NCBI RefSeq assembly: GCF_029945685.1
Contig: NZ_JAQSDA010000025.1
Location: 62,001 to 126,000, forward strand
DNA from: Polaromonas sp.
GTDB lineage: Bacteria; Pseudomonadota; Gammaproteobacteria; Burkholderiales; Burkholderiaceae_C
Length of the DNA: 64,000 bases
Reading direction: 5' to 3'
In this document: positions 36,245 to 46,485 of the stretch, in pieces
Position numbering within the stretch: the first letter of the stretch is position 1
Layout of the letters: the number at the start of each line of letters is the position of its first letter
Made by a program: the position numbers and the translations under genes
Notes under the pieces: model-generated
Told to the model about the DNA's origin: nothing
The model's database searches: none
What the model saw: the letters and a program-made list of their open reading frames with translations, nothing else

Positions 36245-39200
36245 TCACACAGAACCCCTCCGCCCAAACCTCTGCCCCATCCTGTCAAACGCCAGATAAA
36301 TCACCGGCGTTGTGAACAGCGTGAGCACCTGGCTGACGATCAGGCCGCCGAAGATGGCCAGGCCCAGCGGCCGTCGTAGCTCCGCACCTTCGCCCCAGCC
36401 CAGCATCAGCGGCACGGCGGCAAACAGCGCGGCCAGGGTGGTCATCAGAATGGGGCGAAAGCGCAACAGCGCCGCCTGGTGAATCGCTTCCTGGGGCGAC
36501 TTGCCTTCGCTGCGTTCGGCGTCGATGGCGAAGTCGATCATCATGATCGCGTTCTTTTTCACGATACCGATCAGGAGGATGATGCCGATGATGCCGATCA
36601 CGCCGAGGTCGGAACCGCTGATCATCAGGGCCAGCAGCGCACCAACACCGGCCGAAGGCAGGGTCGAGAGAATCGTCAGCGGGTGGATGTAGCTTTCGTA
36701 CAGCACGCCGAGCACGATGTAGACACAGATCACCGCCGCCAGGATCAGCCACAGCTGGCTGGACAGCGAGGTCTGGTAGGCGCCCGCTGCGCCCAGGAAG
36801 GTCAGGGTCACGCTGGCGGGCAGGGCGATGTCCTTCGCTGCCTGCTTGACCTGGCTCACCGCCTTGCCGAGCGATACGCCCGCTGCCGTGTCGAAGCCCA
36901 GCGTCGTGGCCGGGTACTGGGCCACGCGGGTGATCTGCAGTGGCGCGGGCTGCTCGGTGATGGTGGCGATGCTGGACAGCGGTGTGGTGACGCCCGAGCC
37001 GGTCTTGAGCGGCAGGCTGCCCAGCGAGGCTGCGGTCATCAGGGGGTCGGGCAGGGCCTCGAGGATCACGCGGTACTGGTTGGTCTCGGTGAAAATCGTC
37101 GAGACGATGCGCTGGCCAAAAGCGCTGTAGAGCGCGTCGTCAATCGCCGAGGTCGTCACGCCCACGCGCGAGGCGGTGTCGCGGTCCACCGAGATGTAGG
37201 CCGAGGTGCCGGTGGCGCCGGCGTCCGAGGCGATGTTGCGCAGGGCCGGCAATTCCTGCATGCGCTGCGCCAGCTTGTTGGCCCACAGCGCCACCGTGGC
37301 CGTGTCCGAACCCTCGAGCGAAACACGGAACTGCGTCGGGCCGGTTTCAGCGTCGATGGTCAGGTCCTGCGTGGGCTGAAGGTACATGGTGACGCCGGCC
37401 ACCGCGCCGGCACGGCGTTGCAGCCGGTCCATGGTTTCCTGCTGGCTGGTGCTGCGCGTGCGTTTGAGGTTGATCAGCATGCGGCCGGTGTGCAGCATGG
37501 TGTTGTTGGCGGCATCCACGCCGATGAAGGAACTCAAGGTGTCCACATCGGGGTCTTCCAGAATGGCTTTGGCCGCGGCCTGTTGCAACTCGGCCATGCG
37601 TGCATACGACACCGACTGGGCGGTCTCGATGCGGGCCTGCAGCTGGCCGGTGTCCTGCGTCGGGAACAGGCCCTTGGGAATCAGCACATACAGCAGCACG
37701 GTGAGCAGCAGCGTGGCCAGCGCCACCAGCAGGGTCAGGCCCTGGCGCCTGAGCACCCAGGTCAGCGACAGGTCGTAACGCGTGATCACGCCGTCGAAAA
37801 ACTTCTGCAGTTTCGCGCCGGTCGGGCTGCCGCCGATGTCCGGTTCATGCTTGAGCCATCTGGCCGACATCATGGGCACCAGCGTGAGTGACACCACCGC
37901 CGAGATCAGGATGGTGATGGCCAGCGTCACCGCAAATTCGCGGAACAACCGTCCGACCACATCCCCCATGAAGAGCAGCGGGATGAGCACCGCAATCAGT
38001 GACACCGTCAGCGAAATGATGGTGAAGCCGATCTGCTGCGCGCCCTTGAGCGCGGCGGCCATCGGGGCCTCGCCTTTTTCGATGTAGCGCGAGATGTTTT
38101 CTATCATCACAATCGCGTCGTCCACCACAAACCCGGTGGCAATCGTCAGCGCCATCAGGCTCAGGTTGTTCAGGCTGTACCCCAGCAGGTACATGGCGCC
38201 GCAGGTGCCGATCAGCGAAATCGGCACGGCCAAGCTGGCGATCACGGTGGCGCGCAGGTTTCGCAAGAAGGCAAAAATCACCAGCACCACCATGACCACG
38301 GCCAGCAGCAGTTCGATCTCCACATGCAGCACCGAGGCGCGTATGCCGGTGGTGCGGTCGCTCAGCACATCGACCTTCATGGCTTCTGGCAGGCCGGCCT
38401 GCAGCTCGGGCAGGCGTGCCTTGATCGCGTCCACCGTGGCAATCACGTTGGCGCCGGGCTGGCGCTGCACGTTCAGGATGATGGCGGGCTTCAAGCCACT
38501 CCAGGCGCCCAGCTTGACGTTTTCAGCGCTGTCCACCACCTGCGCCACATCGGCGACACGCACCGCCGCGCCATTGCGAAAGGCAATGATCAGGTTTTTG
38601 TACTCCGTCGCCGCCAGCAGCTGGTCGTTGGAATTGATGGAGTACGAACGTGTCGGGCCGTCGATGCTGCCCTTGGCGCCGTTGGCATTGGCCGCCGCAA
38701 TCGCCGTGCGCAGCGAATCGAGACCGAGACCGTAGGAGGCCAGGGCGCGCGTGTCCGCCTGGATGCGCACGGCGGGCCGCTGGCCGCCGCTGAGCGAGAC
38801 CAGGCCGACGCCGCTGACCTGGCTGATCTTGAGCGCGAGGCGGGTGTTGACGATGTTCTGCACCTCGGTGAGCGGCAGGCTGTCGGAGGTGATGGCCAGC
38901 GTGAGCACCGGCGCGTCGGCCGGGTTGACCTTGGCGTACACCGGTGGCGCCGGCAGGTCGGCCGGTAGCAGCGAACCGCCGGCATTGATGGCCGCCTGCA
39001 CCTGCTGCTCGGCCACGTCCAGGCCCAGGCCCAGGCCAAACTGCAAGGTGACGATGGAGACGCCGGCCGCGCTGGTCGAACTCAGGCGCTGCAGCCCGGC
39101 CATCTGGCCGAACTGGCGCTCCAGCGGCGCGGTGACGGTTTGCGCCATGACCTCGGGGCTGGCGCCGGGGTACAGCGTCTGCACCTGGATGGTCGGGTAG

Positions 39201-39322
39201 TCCACCTGCGGCAGGGCTGACAGCGGCAAAAATTTGAAGCCGACCAGGCCCGCCAGCACGATGGCCACCATCAGCAGCGCGGTGGCAACCGGCCGCTGGA
39301 TGAAGGGACTCGACGGGCTCAT
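36245..39322 (-). CDS. mdtB: RND efflux transporter, MdtB-type
   Basis: RND pump subunit of 1025 residues. It starts [20 protein letters not shown], with [26 protein letters not shown] typical of MdtB/Mux[20 protein letters not shown] in the TM4 region and the C-terminal [29 protein letters not shown]. It follows the adaptor gene by 22 bp. In E. coli mdtB and mdtC are contiguous; here the palindrome lies between them. Substrates of such pumps include novobiocin and bile salts, but the local substrate is unknown. Confidence 0.92.
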   Translation of the reverse strand: MSPSSPFIQRPVATALLMVAIVLAGLVGFKFLPLSALPQVDYPTIQVQTLYPGASPEVMAQTVTAPLERQFGQMAGLQRLSSTSAAGVSIVTLQFGLGLGLDVAEQQVQAAINAGGSLLPADLPAPPVYAKVNPADAPVLTLAITSDSLPLTEVQNIVNTRLALKISQVSGVGLVSLSGGQRPAVRIQADTRALASYGLGLDSLRTAIAAANANGAKGSIDGPTRSYSINSNDQLLAATEYKNLIIAFRNGAAVRVADVAQVVDSAENVKLGAWSGLKPAIILNVQRQPGANVIATVDAIKARLPELQAGLPEAMKVDVLSDRTTGIRASVLHVEIELLLAVVMVVLVIFAFLRNLRATVIASLAVPISLIGTCGAMYLLGYSLNNLSLMALTIATGFVVDDAIVMIENISRYIEKGEAPMAAALKGAQQIGFTIISLTVSLIAVLIPLLFMGDVVGRLFREFAVTLAITILISAVVSLTLVPMMSARWLKHEPDIGGSPTGAKLQKFFDGVITRYDLSLTWVLRRQGLTLLVALATLLLTVLLYVLIPKGLFPTQDTGQLQARIETAQSVSYARMAELQQAAAKAILEDPDVDTLSSFIGVDAANNTMLHTGRMLINLKRTRSTSQQETMDRLQRRAGAVAGVTMYLQPTQDLTIDAETGPTQFRVSLEGSDTATVALWANKLAQRMQELPALRNIASDAGATGTSAYISVDRDTASRVGVTTSAIDDALYSAFGQRIVSTIFTETNQYRVILEALPDPLMTAASLGSLPLKTGSGVTTPLSSIATITEQPAPLQITRVAQYPATTLGFDTAAGVSLGKAVSQVKQAAKDIALPASVTLTFLGAAGAYQTSLSSQLWLILAAVICVYIVLGVLYESYIHPLTILSTLPSAGVGALLALMISGSDLGVIGIIGIILLIGIVKKNAIMMIDFAIDAERSEGKSPQEAIHQAALLRFRPILMTTLAALFAAVPLMLGWGEGAELRRPLGLAIFGGLIVSQVLTLFTTPVIYLAFDRMGQRFGRRGSV

Positions 39323-39344
39323 GCGGGCAGTCGCCTGGGGACCG

Positions 39345-40910
39345 TCATTGTGCCGGCGCAGGGGCGCCCTGGCGTCGCCGTTCCATGATCTGCTGCCAGC
39401 GCGCCAACGCGGCCGGGTCGCCGCGGTCGATTTGCGCGAGCAGCGCCTGGCGACGGGCCAGCGCCTCCGGGTCGTCCTTCACCTGGTCGAGAAAACGCTG
39501 GCGCTGCTGGACGGAAGGCGGGGTGGTCGCAGCGGCCGCTGCGGCCGGCGTTTGCGCTGCCACAGCGGGCGTGCCTGCCGTTGCAGAGGCGCTGGCTTGC
39601 GGCATGGCCGCGCCGGCGGGCGCCCTGGCGTCGCTGAGCGGGGCCGACGCTGCGCCCTGGGGCCGGCGCGCGCCCGCGGCACGACCGCCGCCGCCCGGCG
39701 CATCGCCCGGCAGCACCACGCGTGCGCCGTCCTTGAGCCGGTCGGCGCCTTCGGTGATGACGCGTTCGCCCACCTGCAGGCCGGAGCTGATCACGATTTT
39801 GTCGACCGTGGCCGTTCCGCGTTTGACGGGGCGCAGGCTCACGGTGCGCTCGGCCGCATTGAGCACATACACATAGTCGCCGCTGCTGCCCAGGCGCACG
39901 GCGGTGACCTGCACCACCACGGCGTTGTCGATGGTGCGGACCAGCAACTGCACATTCACGAACTGGCTGGGAAACAGCGTGAGCTTGCTGTTGGCAAAAC
40001 GCGCCTTGGCCTTGACGGTGCCGGTGGTGGTGTCGATCTGGTTGTCCAGCGAGGCGAACACACCGGTGTCCAGCGTGCCCGAGCGGGTACGGTCGAGCGC
40101 GGTGACCTTCATCACGGTGCCGGCGCTGACGGCCTGCTGCAATTCGCCGACCTGGTCCTGCGGGATGGAAAACACCACGTCGATCGGGGTGACCTGGGTG
40201 ATCGTGGCTATGCCGTTGGCATCGCTGGGGTTCACCACATTGCCCACGTCCACGGCGCGCAGGCCGACGCGGCCGCTGACCGGTGCGACCACGCGGGTGT
40301 AGCCCAGGTTCAGGCGGGCCGCGCCTTCGTTGGCCTTGTCGATCACCACCGTGCCCTCGAGCTGCTTGACCAGCGCGGCCTGGGAGTCGACCTCCTGGCG
40401 GGCTATCGAGTCCTGACCCAGCAGGGTCCTGAAACGCTGCAGCGTGACACGTGCGCTGTCGAGTTGGGCCTCGTCGCGCTGGCGCTGGCCGCTGGCCTGC
40501 TGCAGGGCCAGTTCAAACTGGCGCGGGTCGATGGTGGCCATCAGCTCGCCGGCACGCAGCATCTGGCCTTCCTTGAACAGTACTTTCTGCAGCACACCGG
40601 AGACCTGCGGGCGCACCTTCACCGTGGCTTGCGGTGTGACCGTGCCCAGGGCGTCCAGAAGAATGGGAATGCTGGCCCGCTCGGCGGTGGCGACGCCGAC
40701 CGTGGTGGCCGGCGGGCCGCGGCGGGCGCCGCCGCCCGGGGCGGCGGTGCTGGCGTCTGCCGCGGGATGGGTCAGGCGCCAGGCGAGCCAGCCGGTGCCG
40801 GTCAGCGCGACCACCGCGATCAGGCCGCCAATCAGGGTCGCGCGTCGGCTGAGGCGTTTACGGGGGAGGGTCTCGGGGCCGGCGGTCGGCGCCTCGGATT
40901 TCAGGTCCAT
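39345..40910 (-). CDS. mdtA: RND periplasmic adaptor, MdtA-type, with long C-terminal extension
   Basis: Membrane fusion protein of 521 residues linking the pump to the outer-membrane channel. An N-terminal membrane anchor lies at about 25-45; the lipoyl halves ([20 protein letters not shown] and [25 protein letters not shown]), the coiled hairpin and the beta-barrel follow. Family members are about 400 residues, so the last ~110 residues, alanine/proline-rich and then charged ([23 protein letters not shown]), are an addition. First gene of the operon mdtA-mdtB-mdtC-outer-membrane factor. Confidence 0.92.
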   Translation of the reverse strand: MDLKSEAPTAGPETLPRKRLSRRATLIGGLIAVVALTGTGWLAWRLTHPAADASTAAPGGGARRGPPATTVGVATAERASIPILLDALGTVTPQATVKVRPQVSGVLQKVLFKEGQMLRAGELMATIDPRQFELALQQASGQRQRDEAQLDSARVTLQRFRTLLGQDSIARQEVDSQAALVKQLEGTVVIDKANEGAARLNLGYTRVVAPVSGRVGLRAVDVGNVVNPSDANGIATITQVTPIDVVFSIPQDQVGELQQAVSAGTVMKVTALDRTRSGTLDTGVFASLDNQIDTTTGTVKAKARFANSKLTLFPSQFVNVQLLVRTIDNAVVVQVTAVRLGSSGDYVYVLNAAERTVSLRPVKRGTATVDKIVISSGLQVGERVITEGADRLKDGARVVLPGDAPGGGGRAAGARRPQGAASAPLSDARAPAGAAMPQASASATAGTPAVAAQTPAAAAAATTPPSVQQRQRFLDQVKDDPEALARRQALLAQIDRGDPAALARWQQIMERRRQGAPAPAQ

Positions 40911-41300
40911 CAGCTGTCCTTGTTGCCCACCGCACCAGCGGTCTGGCGCGGCACTTTTTTGTGTTTGATGGGTGTTGTCACCAGCGGCGCATTGGCGCTG
41001 CCAGCGTGTATTTTTCAGCTCGCCAAAGAATTATCACTGCAAGGCTTCGCGCTCAGGTGTAGCGCCGGAAAGGGCTTCGTAAATGTCCGGTAAAGAGCGG
41101 TGGCCCGGCACCTGCCGTGGCGGAACGTGCTGGCGACAACTGTCTGGCAGCGCACATTGCTCTGTTTTTGATAGCTGCTGGCGCTTTCCCTGCCTGCGCT
41201 GGAGGCCGATTGGATGCCTGTTTCAGGCGGTGGCGCCGCGCCGGGCGCGTGGATTCGCTGCTTAGAATCACTACATCCACTTGTCCACAGGGCTCCCCGC
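40911..41300. other. 390-bp divergent intergenic region (mdtA / GNAT)
   Basis: No gene is seen. The region must hold the mdtABC promoter on the minus strand and the acetyltransferase promoter on the plus strand, and it contains one minus-strand copy of the ~55-bp repeat. No two-component (BaeR-type) site could be recognised by eye. Confidence 0.5.
41157..41211 (-). repeat. ~55-bp repeat copy, minus orientation
   Basis: On the minus strand AATCGGCCTCCAGCGCAGGC, then AAGCGCCAGCAGCTATCAA and AACAGAGCA: a very good match to the consensus, with GCGC arms able to pair. Confidence 0.8.
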
Positions 41301-41804
41301 ATGACATCTATCGCCGCTTCCGGCCTGCGCATCAGCCGCGCTGACTACCGCAACCCAGTACACGCCGACGCGCTGGTCTTCCTGCTCGACGCCTACGCGC
41401 GTGACAAGGCCGGCGGCGGGCAGCCCCTGAGCGACTTCGCCAAAACCCACCTGGTGGCGGAACTGGCCGCACGGCCCCAGGCCTTCAGCGTGCTGGCCTT
41501 CGACGGCGCGCAGCCGGTCGGGCTGGTCAACTGCATCGAAGGTTTTTCAACCTTTGCCTGCCGCCCGCTGGTCAATGTGCACGACGTGGTGGTGCTGGCC
41601 AGCCACCGCGGCCGGCGGGTCGGTGAGTTGATGCTGGCCGAGGTCGAGGCCATCGCACGCGAGCGTGGCGCCTGCAAACTCACGCTGGAAGTGCTGCAGG
41701 GCAATGCGTCCGCCATCAAACTTTATGAACGCATCGGTTTTGCCGGCTACCAGCTTGACCCGGTGTTGGGCAGCGCGCAGTTTTTGCAGAAGTGGCTGGG
41801 TTGA
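41301..41804 (+). CDS. GNAT-family N-acetyltransferase
   Basis: Acetyl-CoA-dependent transferase of 167 residues. The GNAT core is clear: NVHDVVVLASHRGRRVGELM (acetyl-CoA pyrophosphate loop, Q/RxxGxG/A type) at about 95-115, followed by ALKL-type strand CKLTLEVLQGNASAIKLYERIGF, typical of motif B. The ATG at 41301 gives a normal N-terminus. The acceptor is unknown and neighbours do not help. Confidence 0.87.
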   Translation: MTSIAASGLRISRADYRNPVHADALVFLLDAYARDKAGGGQPLSDFAKTHLVAELAARPQAFSVLAFDGAQPVGLVNCIEGFSTFACRPLVNVHDVVVLASHRGRRVGELMLAEVEAIARERGACKLTLEVLQGNASAIKLYERIGFAGYQLDPVLGSAQFLQKWLG

Positions 41805-41825
41805 GTCGTTTGGCCAGCCGTCAGA

Positions 41826-42356
<531 letters not shown>

Positions 42357-42562
42357 AAGTACTTCCTTTCGCAACACGGTAGTTTCCACATGAGAATGAT
42401 TACAGACTTCCGGGTCCCGCGAGCCAACCACACGCCAGCTGCCTCAAGATCTGGTCGTTCGGTTTAGCCGATCGATTGGGATGGGCACTCCAAGCATCCA
42501 CCAGGGGAGAAAATCCCGGATCAGTTTGAGCACGAAATTTGGTCCATATTCATCAACGCGAT

Positions 42563-43807
42563 TCAGACCTCATCCCGGATTCCTTTGGAAGAAGCATCCC
42601 GCATCGCCATTAGCGCGGCAAAAGCCAGCGCGCCCAGCGCCGCTGAAAACCACAGCGCGCTCGCGCCGAAGCGGTCAATCGCCAGGCCGAACAGCCACGG
42701 CGACAGCGCCTGCGCAAAACGCGCCGGCACCATCAGCAGGCCCTGGCGCGCGCCATAGTTCTTGGCGCCGAACAGCACCAGCGGCAGCGTGCCCTTGGCA
42801 ATCGTCAGCACGCCGTTGCCGGCACCGTGCAGCACGGTGAACACGGCACCCGCCGGCACGCCGACAGCCAGAAACACCAGGGCGCCCAGCGTGTGCATGG
42901 CGCCGGCGACGCGCGCCGAGATCAGCGGATGGATGTTGCGCAGCAGCCCGTATTCGAGCAGCCGCCCGGCCACCTGCGCCGGGCCGACCAGCCCGGCAAA
43001 CACCAGCGCGGTGGCCAGCGGCACGCCGTGCACCTGCAGCAGGCGCGGCAGGTGTGCGGCCATGGCGGTGCTGATGAACCAGGTCGCGGCAAACACAAAG
43101 GCCAGCAGCGCCGCCGTGCGCGCCGGGTTTTGTACGGACGCGGTTTCAGATGCGGAGAGGGTGCCGGCCGGCGCCGGTTCTGCTGGCATGGCCTGCACGG
43201 CCGGCGGCTCAGCTGGCGCTACCGGTGTGGAAGGCAGCATCCAGTTCAGCGGCAGCGCCACCAGCAGGTGCAGGCCGGCCCACACCCCGCAGGCGGCACG
43301 CCAGCCCCATTCGAGTTCCAGCCAGGCCGACAGCGGCCAGCCCACGGTGCTGGCAAAACCGGCCAGCAGTGTGATGCCGGTGATGGCGCCGCGCGCGTCC
43401 TTGCCGTACAGGTGCACCAGCGTGGCAAAAGCGGCTTCATACAGTCCGGCGGCCATGGCCACACCCAGAATGGCCCAGGCCACGAACAGGCCGACCGGCC
43501 CCTGTGCCAGGGCCAGGGCGGCCAGCCCGGCGGCAAAGATGAAGCTGGTGGCGACGAGCACCGGCCGGCCGCCATAACGGTCAATCGTCTTGCCGGCAAA
43601 GGGGCCCAGCAGGGCGGAAACCACCAGCGCCAGCGAAAACCCGAGGAACACGGTGGCTGTGCTGATGCCCAGATCACGCGCCATGGATGTGGCCAGCATG
43701 GCCGGCAGGTAATAGCTGGAAGCCCAGGCCAGCGTCTGCGCGACGCCCAGGCTGCCAACGGTGGCGCTGCGGCGCTGGCCCCCGGTCAGCGCGCCGCGTA
43801 GTTTCAA
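42563..43807 (-). CDS. MFS transporter of the arsenic operon
   Basis: Major facilitator transporter of 414 residues with two six-helix halves separated by a proline/alanine-rich loop (about 196-225). The loop 2-3 motif is present as GKTIDRYGGRPVL. It starts with TTG at 43807, overlapping the aquaporin stop (TTGA), so it is the last gene of the arsR operon. MFS proteins in ars loci include ArsJ, which needs a neighbouring glyceraldehyde-phosphate dehydrogenase gene that is absent here, and ArsK, an arsenite/antimonite/organoarsenical exporter; an ArsK-like role is a guess. No ArsB or Acr3 is present, so this could be the energised arsenite exporter. Confidence 0.83.
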   Translation of the reverse strand: MKLRGALTGGQRRSATVGSLGVAQTLAWASSYYLPAMLATSMARDLGISTATVFLGFSLALVVSALLGPFAGKTIDRYGGRPVLVATSFIFAAGLAALALAQGPVGLFVAWAILGVAMAAGLYEAAFATLVHLYGKDARGAITGITLLAGFASTVGWPLSAWLELEWGWRAACGVWAGLHLLVALPLNWMLPSTPVAPAEPPAVQAMPAEPAPAGTLSASETASVQNPARTAALLAFVFAATWFISTAMAAHLPRLLQVHGVPLATALVFAGLVGPAQVAGRLLEYGLLRNIHPLISARVAGAMHTLGALVFLAVGVPAGAVFTVLHGAGNGVLTIAKGTLPLVLFGAKNYGARQGLLMVPARFAQALSPWLFGLAIDRFGASALWFSAALGALAFAALMAMRDASSKGIRDEV

Positions 43808-44511
43808 GCCTGGCCCGTGTATCTGCGGCCGTCCAGCCCCCGGTCCAGCAGCACACCCAGCGCAGCCCCAGCGACTTCGGCGATCACAAAGCCGGGCGCG
43901 CTGGCTGGTGAAATGCCGGCAAAGCTGTCTGACAACATGCGGCCCAGCACGGCGGCCGGGTTGGCAAACGAGGTGCTGGCTGTGAACCAGTAGGCCGCGC
44001 CTATATAGCAGGCTACCAATGCCGACGCCTTGCCAACAGGTGCGCGAAGAATCACCAGAATCAACCCGGCGGTGGCCACCGCTTCAGCCAGCCACTGGCC
44101 CCAGCCACCGCGCAGCTTGTTGCTGACCTGGAGCACGCTCATGTCGAACATCGCGTTTGCCAGCCAGGCGCCAAGCACTGCGCCTGCGAGTTGAAATGCT
44201 ATGAAAAAGAGAGCTGTCTGCGTACGGCCAGCATGGTCTGAAGGCGTTTTTGACCATAAAACCAGGGTCACCACCGGGTTCAGGTGCGCACCGCTGACCG
44301 GGCCCAGCGTTTCAATCAGCACATACAGCGCAAACACCGTGGCCAGCGTGTTGGCCAGCAGGGCGATGGCGGTGTTGCCGCCGGCCAGGCGCTCGGCCAT
44401 GATGCCCGAGCCAATCACGGCGCAGAGCAGGCCGGCGGTGCCCAGAAATTCGGCGAACAGGCGCTGCGCCATTGGCGGCAGCTTGGCCGCCGTGGAAGCT
44501 GCGCCGCTCAT
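43804..44511 (-). CDS. aqpS: Aquaglyceroporin of the arsenic operon (AqpS-like)
   Basis: Channel of the MIP family, 235 residues, six helices, with both pore motifs: NPV at 78-80 (SGAHLNPVVT) and NPA in TSFANPAAVLGRM. In Sinorhizobium meliloti the AqpS channel sits in the ars operon in place of ArsB and lets arsenite made by ArsC flow out; the gene order here fits that scheme. The start overlaps the arsC stop (ATGA). Odd: residues about 87-105 (SKTPSDHAGRTQTALFFIAF region) are encoded by a copy of the ~55-bp repeat, altering the segment after the first pore loop. Confidence 0.88.
   Translation of the reverse strand: MSGAASTAAKLPPMAQRLFAEFLGTAGLLCAVIGSGIMAERLAGGNTAIALLANTLATVFALYVLIETLGPVSGAHLNPVVTLVLWSKTPSDHAGRTQTALFFIAFQLAGAVLGAWLANAMFDMSVLQVSNKLRGGWGQWLAEAVATAGLILVILRAPVGKASALVACYIGAAYWFTASTSFANPAAVLGRMLSDSFAGISPASAPGFVIAEVAGAALGVLLDRGLDGRRYTGQA
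44197..44252 (-). repeat. ~55-bp repeat copy inside the aquaporin gene
   Basis: On the minus strand CAAAAACGCCTTCAGACC, CGTACGCAGACAGCTCTC and TTTTCATAGCA keep the consensus order. It is read in frame as part of the channel. Confidence 0.65.
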
Positions 44512-45008
44512 GAGCCGGCCAGATCGCGTGCGGTCTGCTGCACCATCGCGCGCTCCAGCTTGTCAGACGGCAAATTGATCAATAGCCCCAGCCGTCTGTG
44601 GATGGCGTGCAGGGTCTGGCGGAAGGCTTCGAGTTTGTGCGCCTCATCGCCGTCGCCCTCGGACGGGTCGGCATAACCCCAGTGCGCGGTGGCGGGCTGG
44701 CCGGGCCAGTAGGGGCAGACCTCTCCCGCTGCGTTATCGCAGACGGTGATGACCAAGTCCATCCGCTCTGAGTCCGGTTTGCCAAATTCGTCCCAGCTTT
44801 TGCTGCGCAAGCCCTCGGTGGATATACCTGCGTTTTGCAAGACCCGCAGGCCCAGCGGATTCGGCTGCTGATTGTCGCGCGGGCTGCTGCCGGCCGAGAA
44901 GGCCTTGAAGCGCCCCTGGCCGATGTGGTTCAGCACCGCTTCGGCCAAAATGCTGCGGGCCGAGTTGTGGGTACACAGAAACAGGACGTTGAGGGGGCGC
45001 TCAGCCAT
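44508..45008 (-). CDS. arsC: Arsenate reductase, thioredoxin-coupled (LMW phosphatase type)
   Basis: Reduces arsenate to arsenite. The 166-residue protein has the phosphatase P-loop CTHNSARS at residues 12-19 and a downstream cysteine pair in TVCDNAAGEVCPYWPG, the pattern of Cys-relay enzymes regenerated by thioredoxin. The start MAERPLNVLFLC at 45008 is chosen; the in-frame extension upstream is repeat sequence. Located between the ATP-grasp-like gene and aqpS, with whose start its stop overlaps. Confidence 0.93.
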   Translation of the reverse strand: MAERPLNVLFLCTHNSARSILAEAVLNHIGQGRFKAFSAGSSPRDNQQPNPLGLRVLQNAGISTEGLRSKSWDEFGKPDSERMDLVITVCDNAAGEVCPYWPGQPATAHWGYADPSEGDGDEAHKLEAFRQTLHAIHRRLGLLINLPSDKLERAMVQQTARDLAGS

Positions 45009-45097
45009 GAAGGTTCTCCGGGGCGATGGTTTGAGGTTGTGATGAATCTGACCTAAGGGCAGTGCTGTTCGTTTAAGCGCTACAACGCGGATCGGGC

Positions 45098-46471
45098 TTA
45101 GCCCTTCGACGGGCTCAGGGCAGGCCCTGTCGAAGCCCCTTGGCATGGAGGCGACCCTTCGACAAGCTCAGGGCGAACGGTCAAACGAGCCTTATCTGGT
45201 CCAACGGGCAACACCACCACCGGCGAAAAGCCGCCACCCGCCGTGCGGAAGTTGGTGGTCTGCCCGGTGTAGGTGCGCGCGGCCAGCAGTTGCACCTGGC
45301 CGCGGTAGGTGTAGGCGCGTATGTCCAGCTTCAGGCGTGTTGCCACGCCATCCACATCCACCAGCCTTTCGCTGGGGGGCACCAGCGCCTGGGCGATAAA
45401 GCCGCCCGCCGTGATGTGCGCCCAGACACTTTTCGTGAGTTTTTCGCCCCGGTACGCGGCCTTGCCGCCGTAACCTGCCACCGGTTTGAAGAACAATTGC
45501 CGCCGCCGCGCCCACAGGGCATCGGCATCTTCGGCTTTGACCAGCTCGGTGCGCGGCACCACCGCCTGCAGCAGGCGCCGGTCTTCAGCAGAGACGCCCC
45601 ATGAGGCCAGCAGGGCGTCGTCACCCAGCGTGATCAGGTTGCGCTTGTCTGCAAACATCGCATGGGCACGCGGATGCGGCGTGACCACCGCCGCGCCTGC
45701 CACATAGGCGGCACGCAAAGCCGCGTGGGTGGGCTCAGACAGGCTGAAGTCGGTCAGGCGGTTGTAGACCAGATCGACCGCCTGGTCTGGCAGGGCGGGG
45801 TGCCACAAGGCGCCGTCTTTCCACTCAAAATCGCGCGCATCCCCCACCGCAGCGCTGAGGCCGTGCGCCAGAAACAGCTGGCGCGCCAGCGCAAACTCTG
45901 GCGCCAGGTACTGGTCATCGGGCGCGTCATCCACAATCAGCACGCTGCGCAGCGGTGCCGTGCCGCGCAGGGCCTGCCACTCGCTGCGAAACATTGCTAC
46001 AAAGGTGTCGTCCAGCCCCGTCAGATCGCTGTTGGCATCCATCAGCCCCTGCATCGGTGCGCAGCAGTCGCGGTGCGCGCGCGCCAGCGCGGCGTTCAGC
46101 AGCGCACCACCGGCGTTGGTGTTGATTTCGATCAAGCGCGGGCCGCCTTCAGCCAGGTGAAAGTCATAACCCATGAAGACACTGGCAGGGCCAAAGTCAA
46201 GCCTGGCAATGTCGGGCGCGGCGGATAACGCGTGCTGCTGGTAGGCGGGCAGGGCGATCACGCGTTCGATCGCGGCAATCGCCTGGCCCAGTGTGGTGTT
46301 GATGGCCGGGTCCAGAAACACAGCGCTTTCCGAAAACAAATGCGGGTGGCTGGCCGCCAACCCGGCCGCCATGCCCTGCAGGCTGGGGTCGGTTTCCAGC
46401 TGCTGGCGCAAACGCTCGGGGCTCAGGGTGCGGCACAGGCAACCCAGGTTCAGTGTTTCGGCAAGGTTCAT
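45098..46471 (-). CDS. ATP-grasp-like enzyme of unknown substrate in the ars operon
   Basis: A 457-residue protein I cannot assign to a characterised family. It has features of ATP-grasp ligases: RLIEINTNAGGALLN (113-126), VDLVYNRLTDF (232-242), a glycine-rich loop FKPVAGYGGKAAYRG (328-342), DIRAYTYRGQVQLLAART (383-400) and GQTTNFRTAGGGFSPV (403-418), somewhat like glutathione or glutathionylspermidine synthetases. It starts 14 bp after arsR and precedes arsC, so it is an integral operon member. Making a thiol or capping a peptide for arsenic handling is conceivable, but only inference. The last ~28 residues (RPELVEGS...ALSPSKG) come from a dispersed repeat, so the native C-terminus ends near 430. 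Confidence 0.7.
   Translation of the reverse strand: MNLAETLNLGCLCRTLSPERLRQQLETDPSLQGMAAGLAASHPHLFSESAVFLDPAINTTLGQAIAAIERVIALPAYQQHALSAAPDIARLDFGPASVFMGYDFHLAEGGPRLIEINTNAGGALLNAALARAHRDCCAPMQGLMDANSDLTGLDDTFVAMFRSEWQALRGTAPLRSVLIVDDAPDDQYLAPEFALARQLFLAHGLSAAVGDARDFEWKDGALWHPALPDQAVDLVYNRLTDFSLSEPTHAALRAAYVAGAAVVTPHPRAHAMFADKRNLITLGDDALLASWGVSAEDRRLLQAVVPRTELVKAEDADALWARRRQLFFKPVAGYGGKAAYRGEKLTKSVWAHITAGGFIAQALVPPSERLVDVDGVATRLKLDIRAYTYRGQVQLLAARTYTGQTTNFRTAGGGFSPVVVLPVGPDKARLTVRPELVEGSPPCQGASTGPALSPSKG
45099..45183. repeat. TTCGAC-AGCTCAGGGC-type repeat at the 3' end of the ATP-grasp gene
   Basis: CCTTCGACAAGCTCAGGGCG (from 45156) plus a second inverted copy CCCTTCGACGGGCTCAGGGC...CCTGTCGAAG (45103-45135). 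The same sequence type forms the outer arms of the 668-bp element at 35512 and 36152. It is translated into the tail of the ATP-grasp protein. Confidence 0.85.
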
Positions 46472-46485
46472 GGTGTGCAGCGGGC

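Noticed and set aside
35427-36248. 273-codon minus-strand frame between mdtB and mdtC
   Set aside because: It translates the two arms of the palindrome; the composition and internal symmetry show that it is repeat DNA, not a gene.
32185-39322. RND pumps as heavy-metal (CzcA/CusA) type because of nearby metal genes
   Set aside because: Tandem pump subunits plus an MdtA-like adaptor and the N-terminal sequences fit MdtBC/MuxBC; the order mdtA-mdtB-mdtC-OMF is that of drug efflux.
42563-43807. MFS gene as ArsJ
   Set aside because: ArsJ acts with a dedicated glyceraldehyde-3-phosphate dehydrogenase encoded beside it; none is present.
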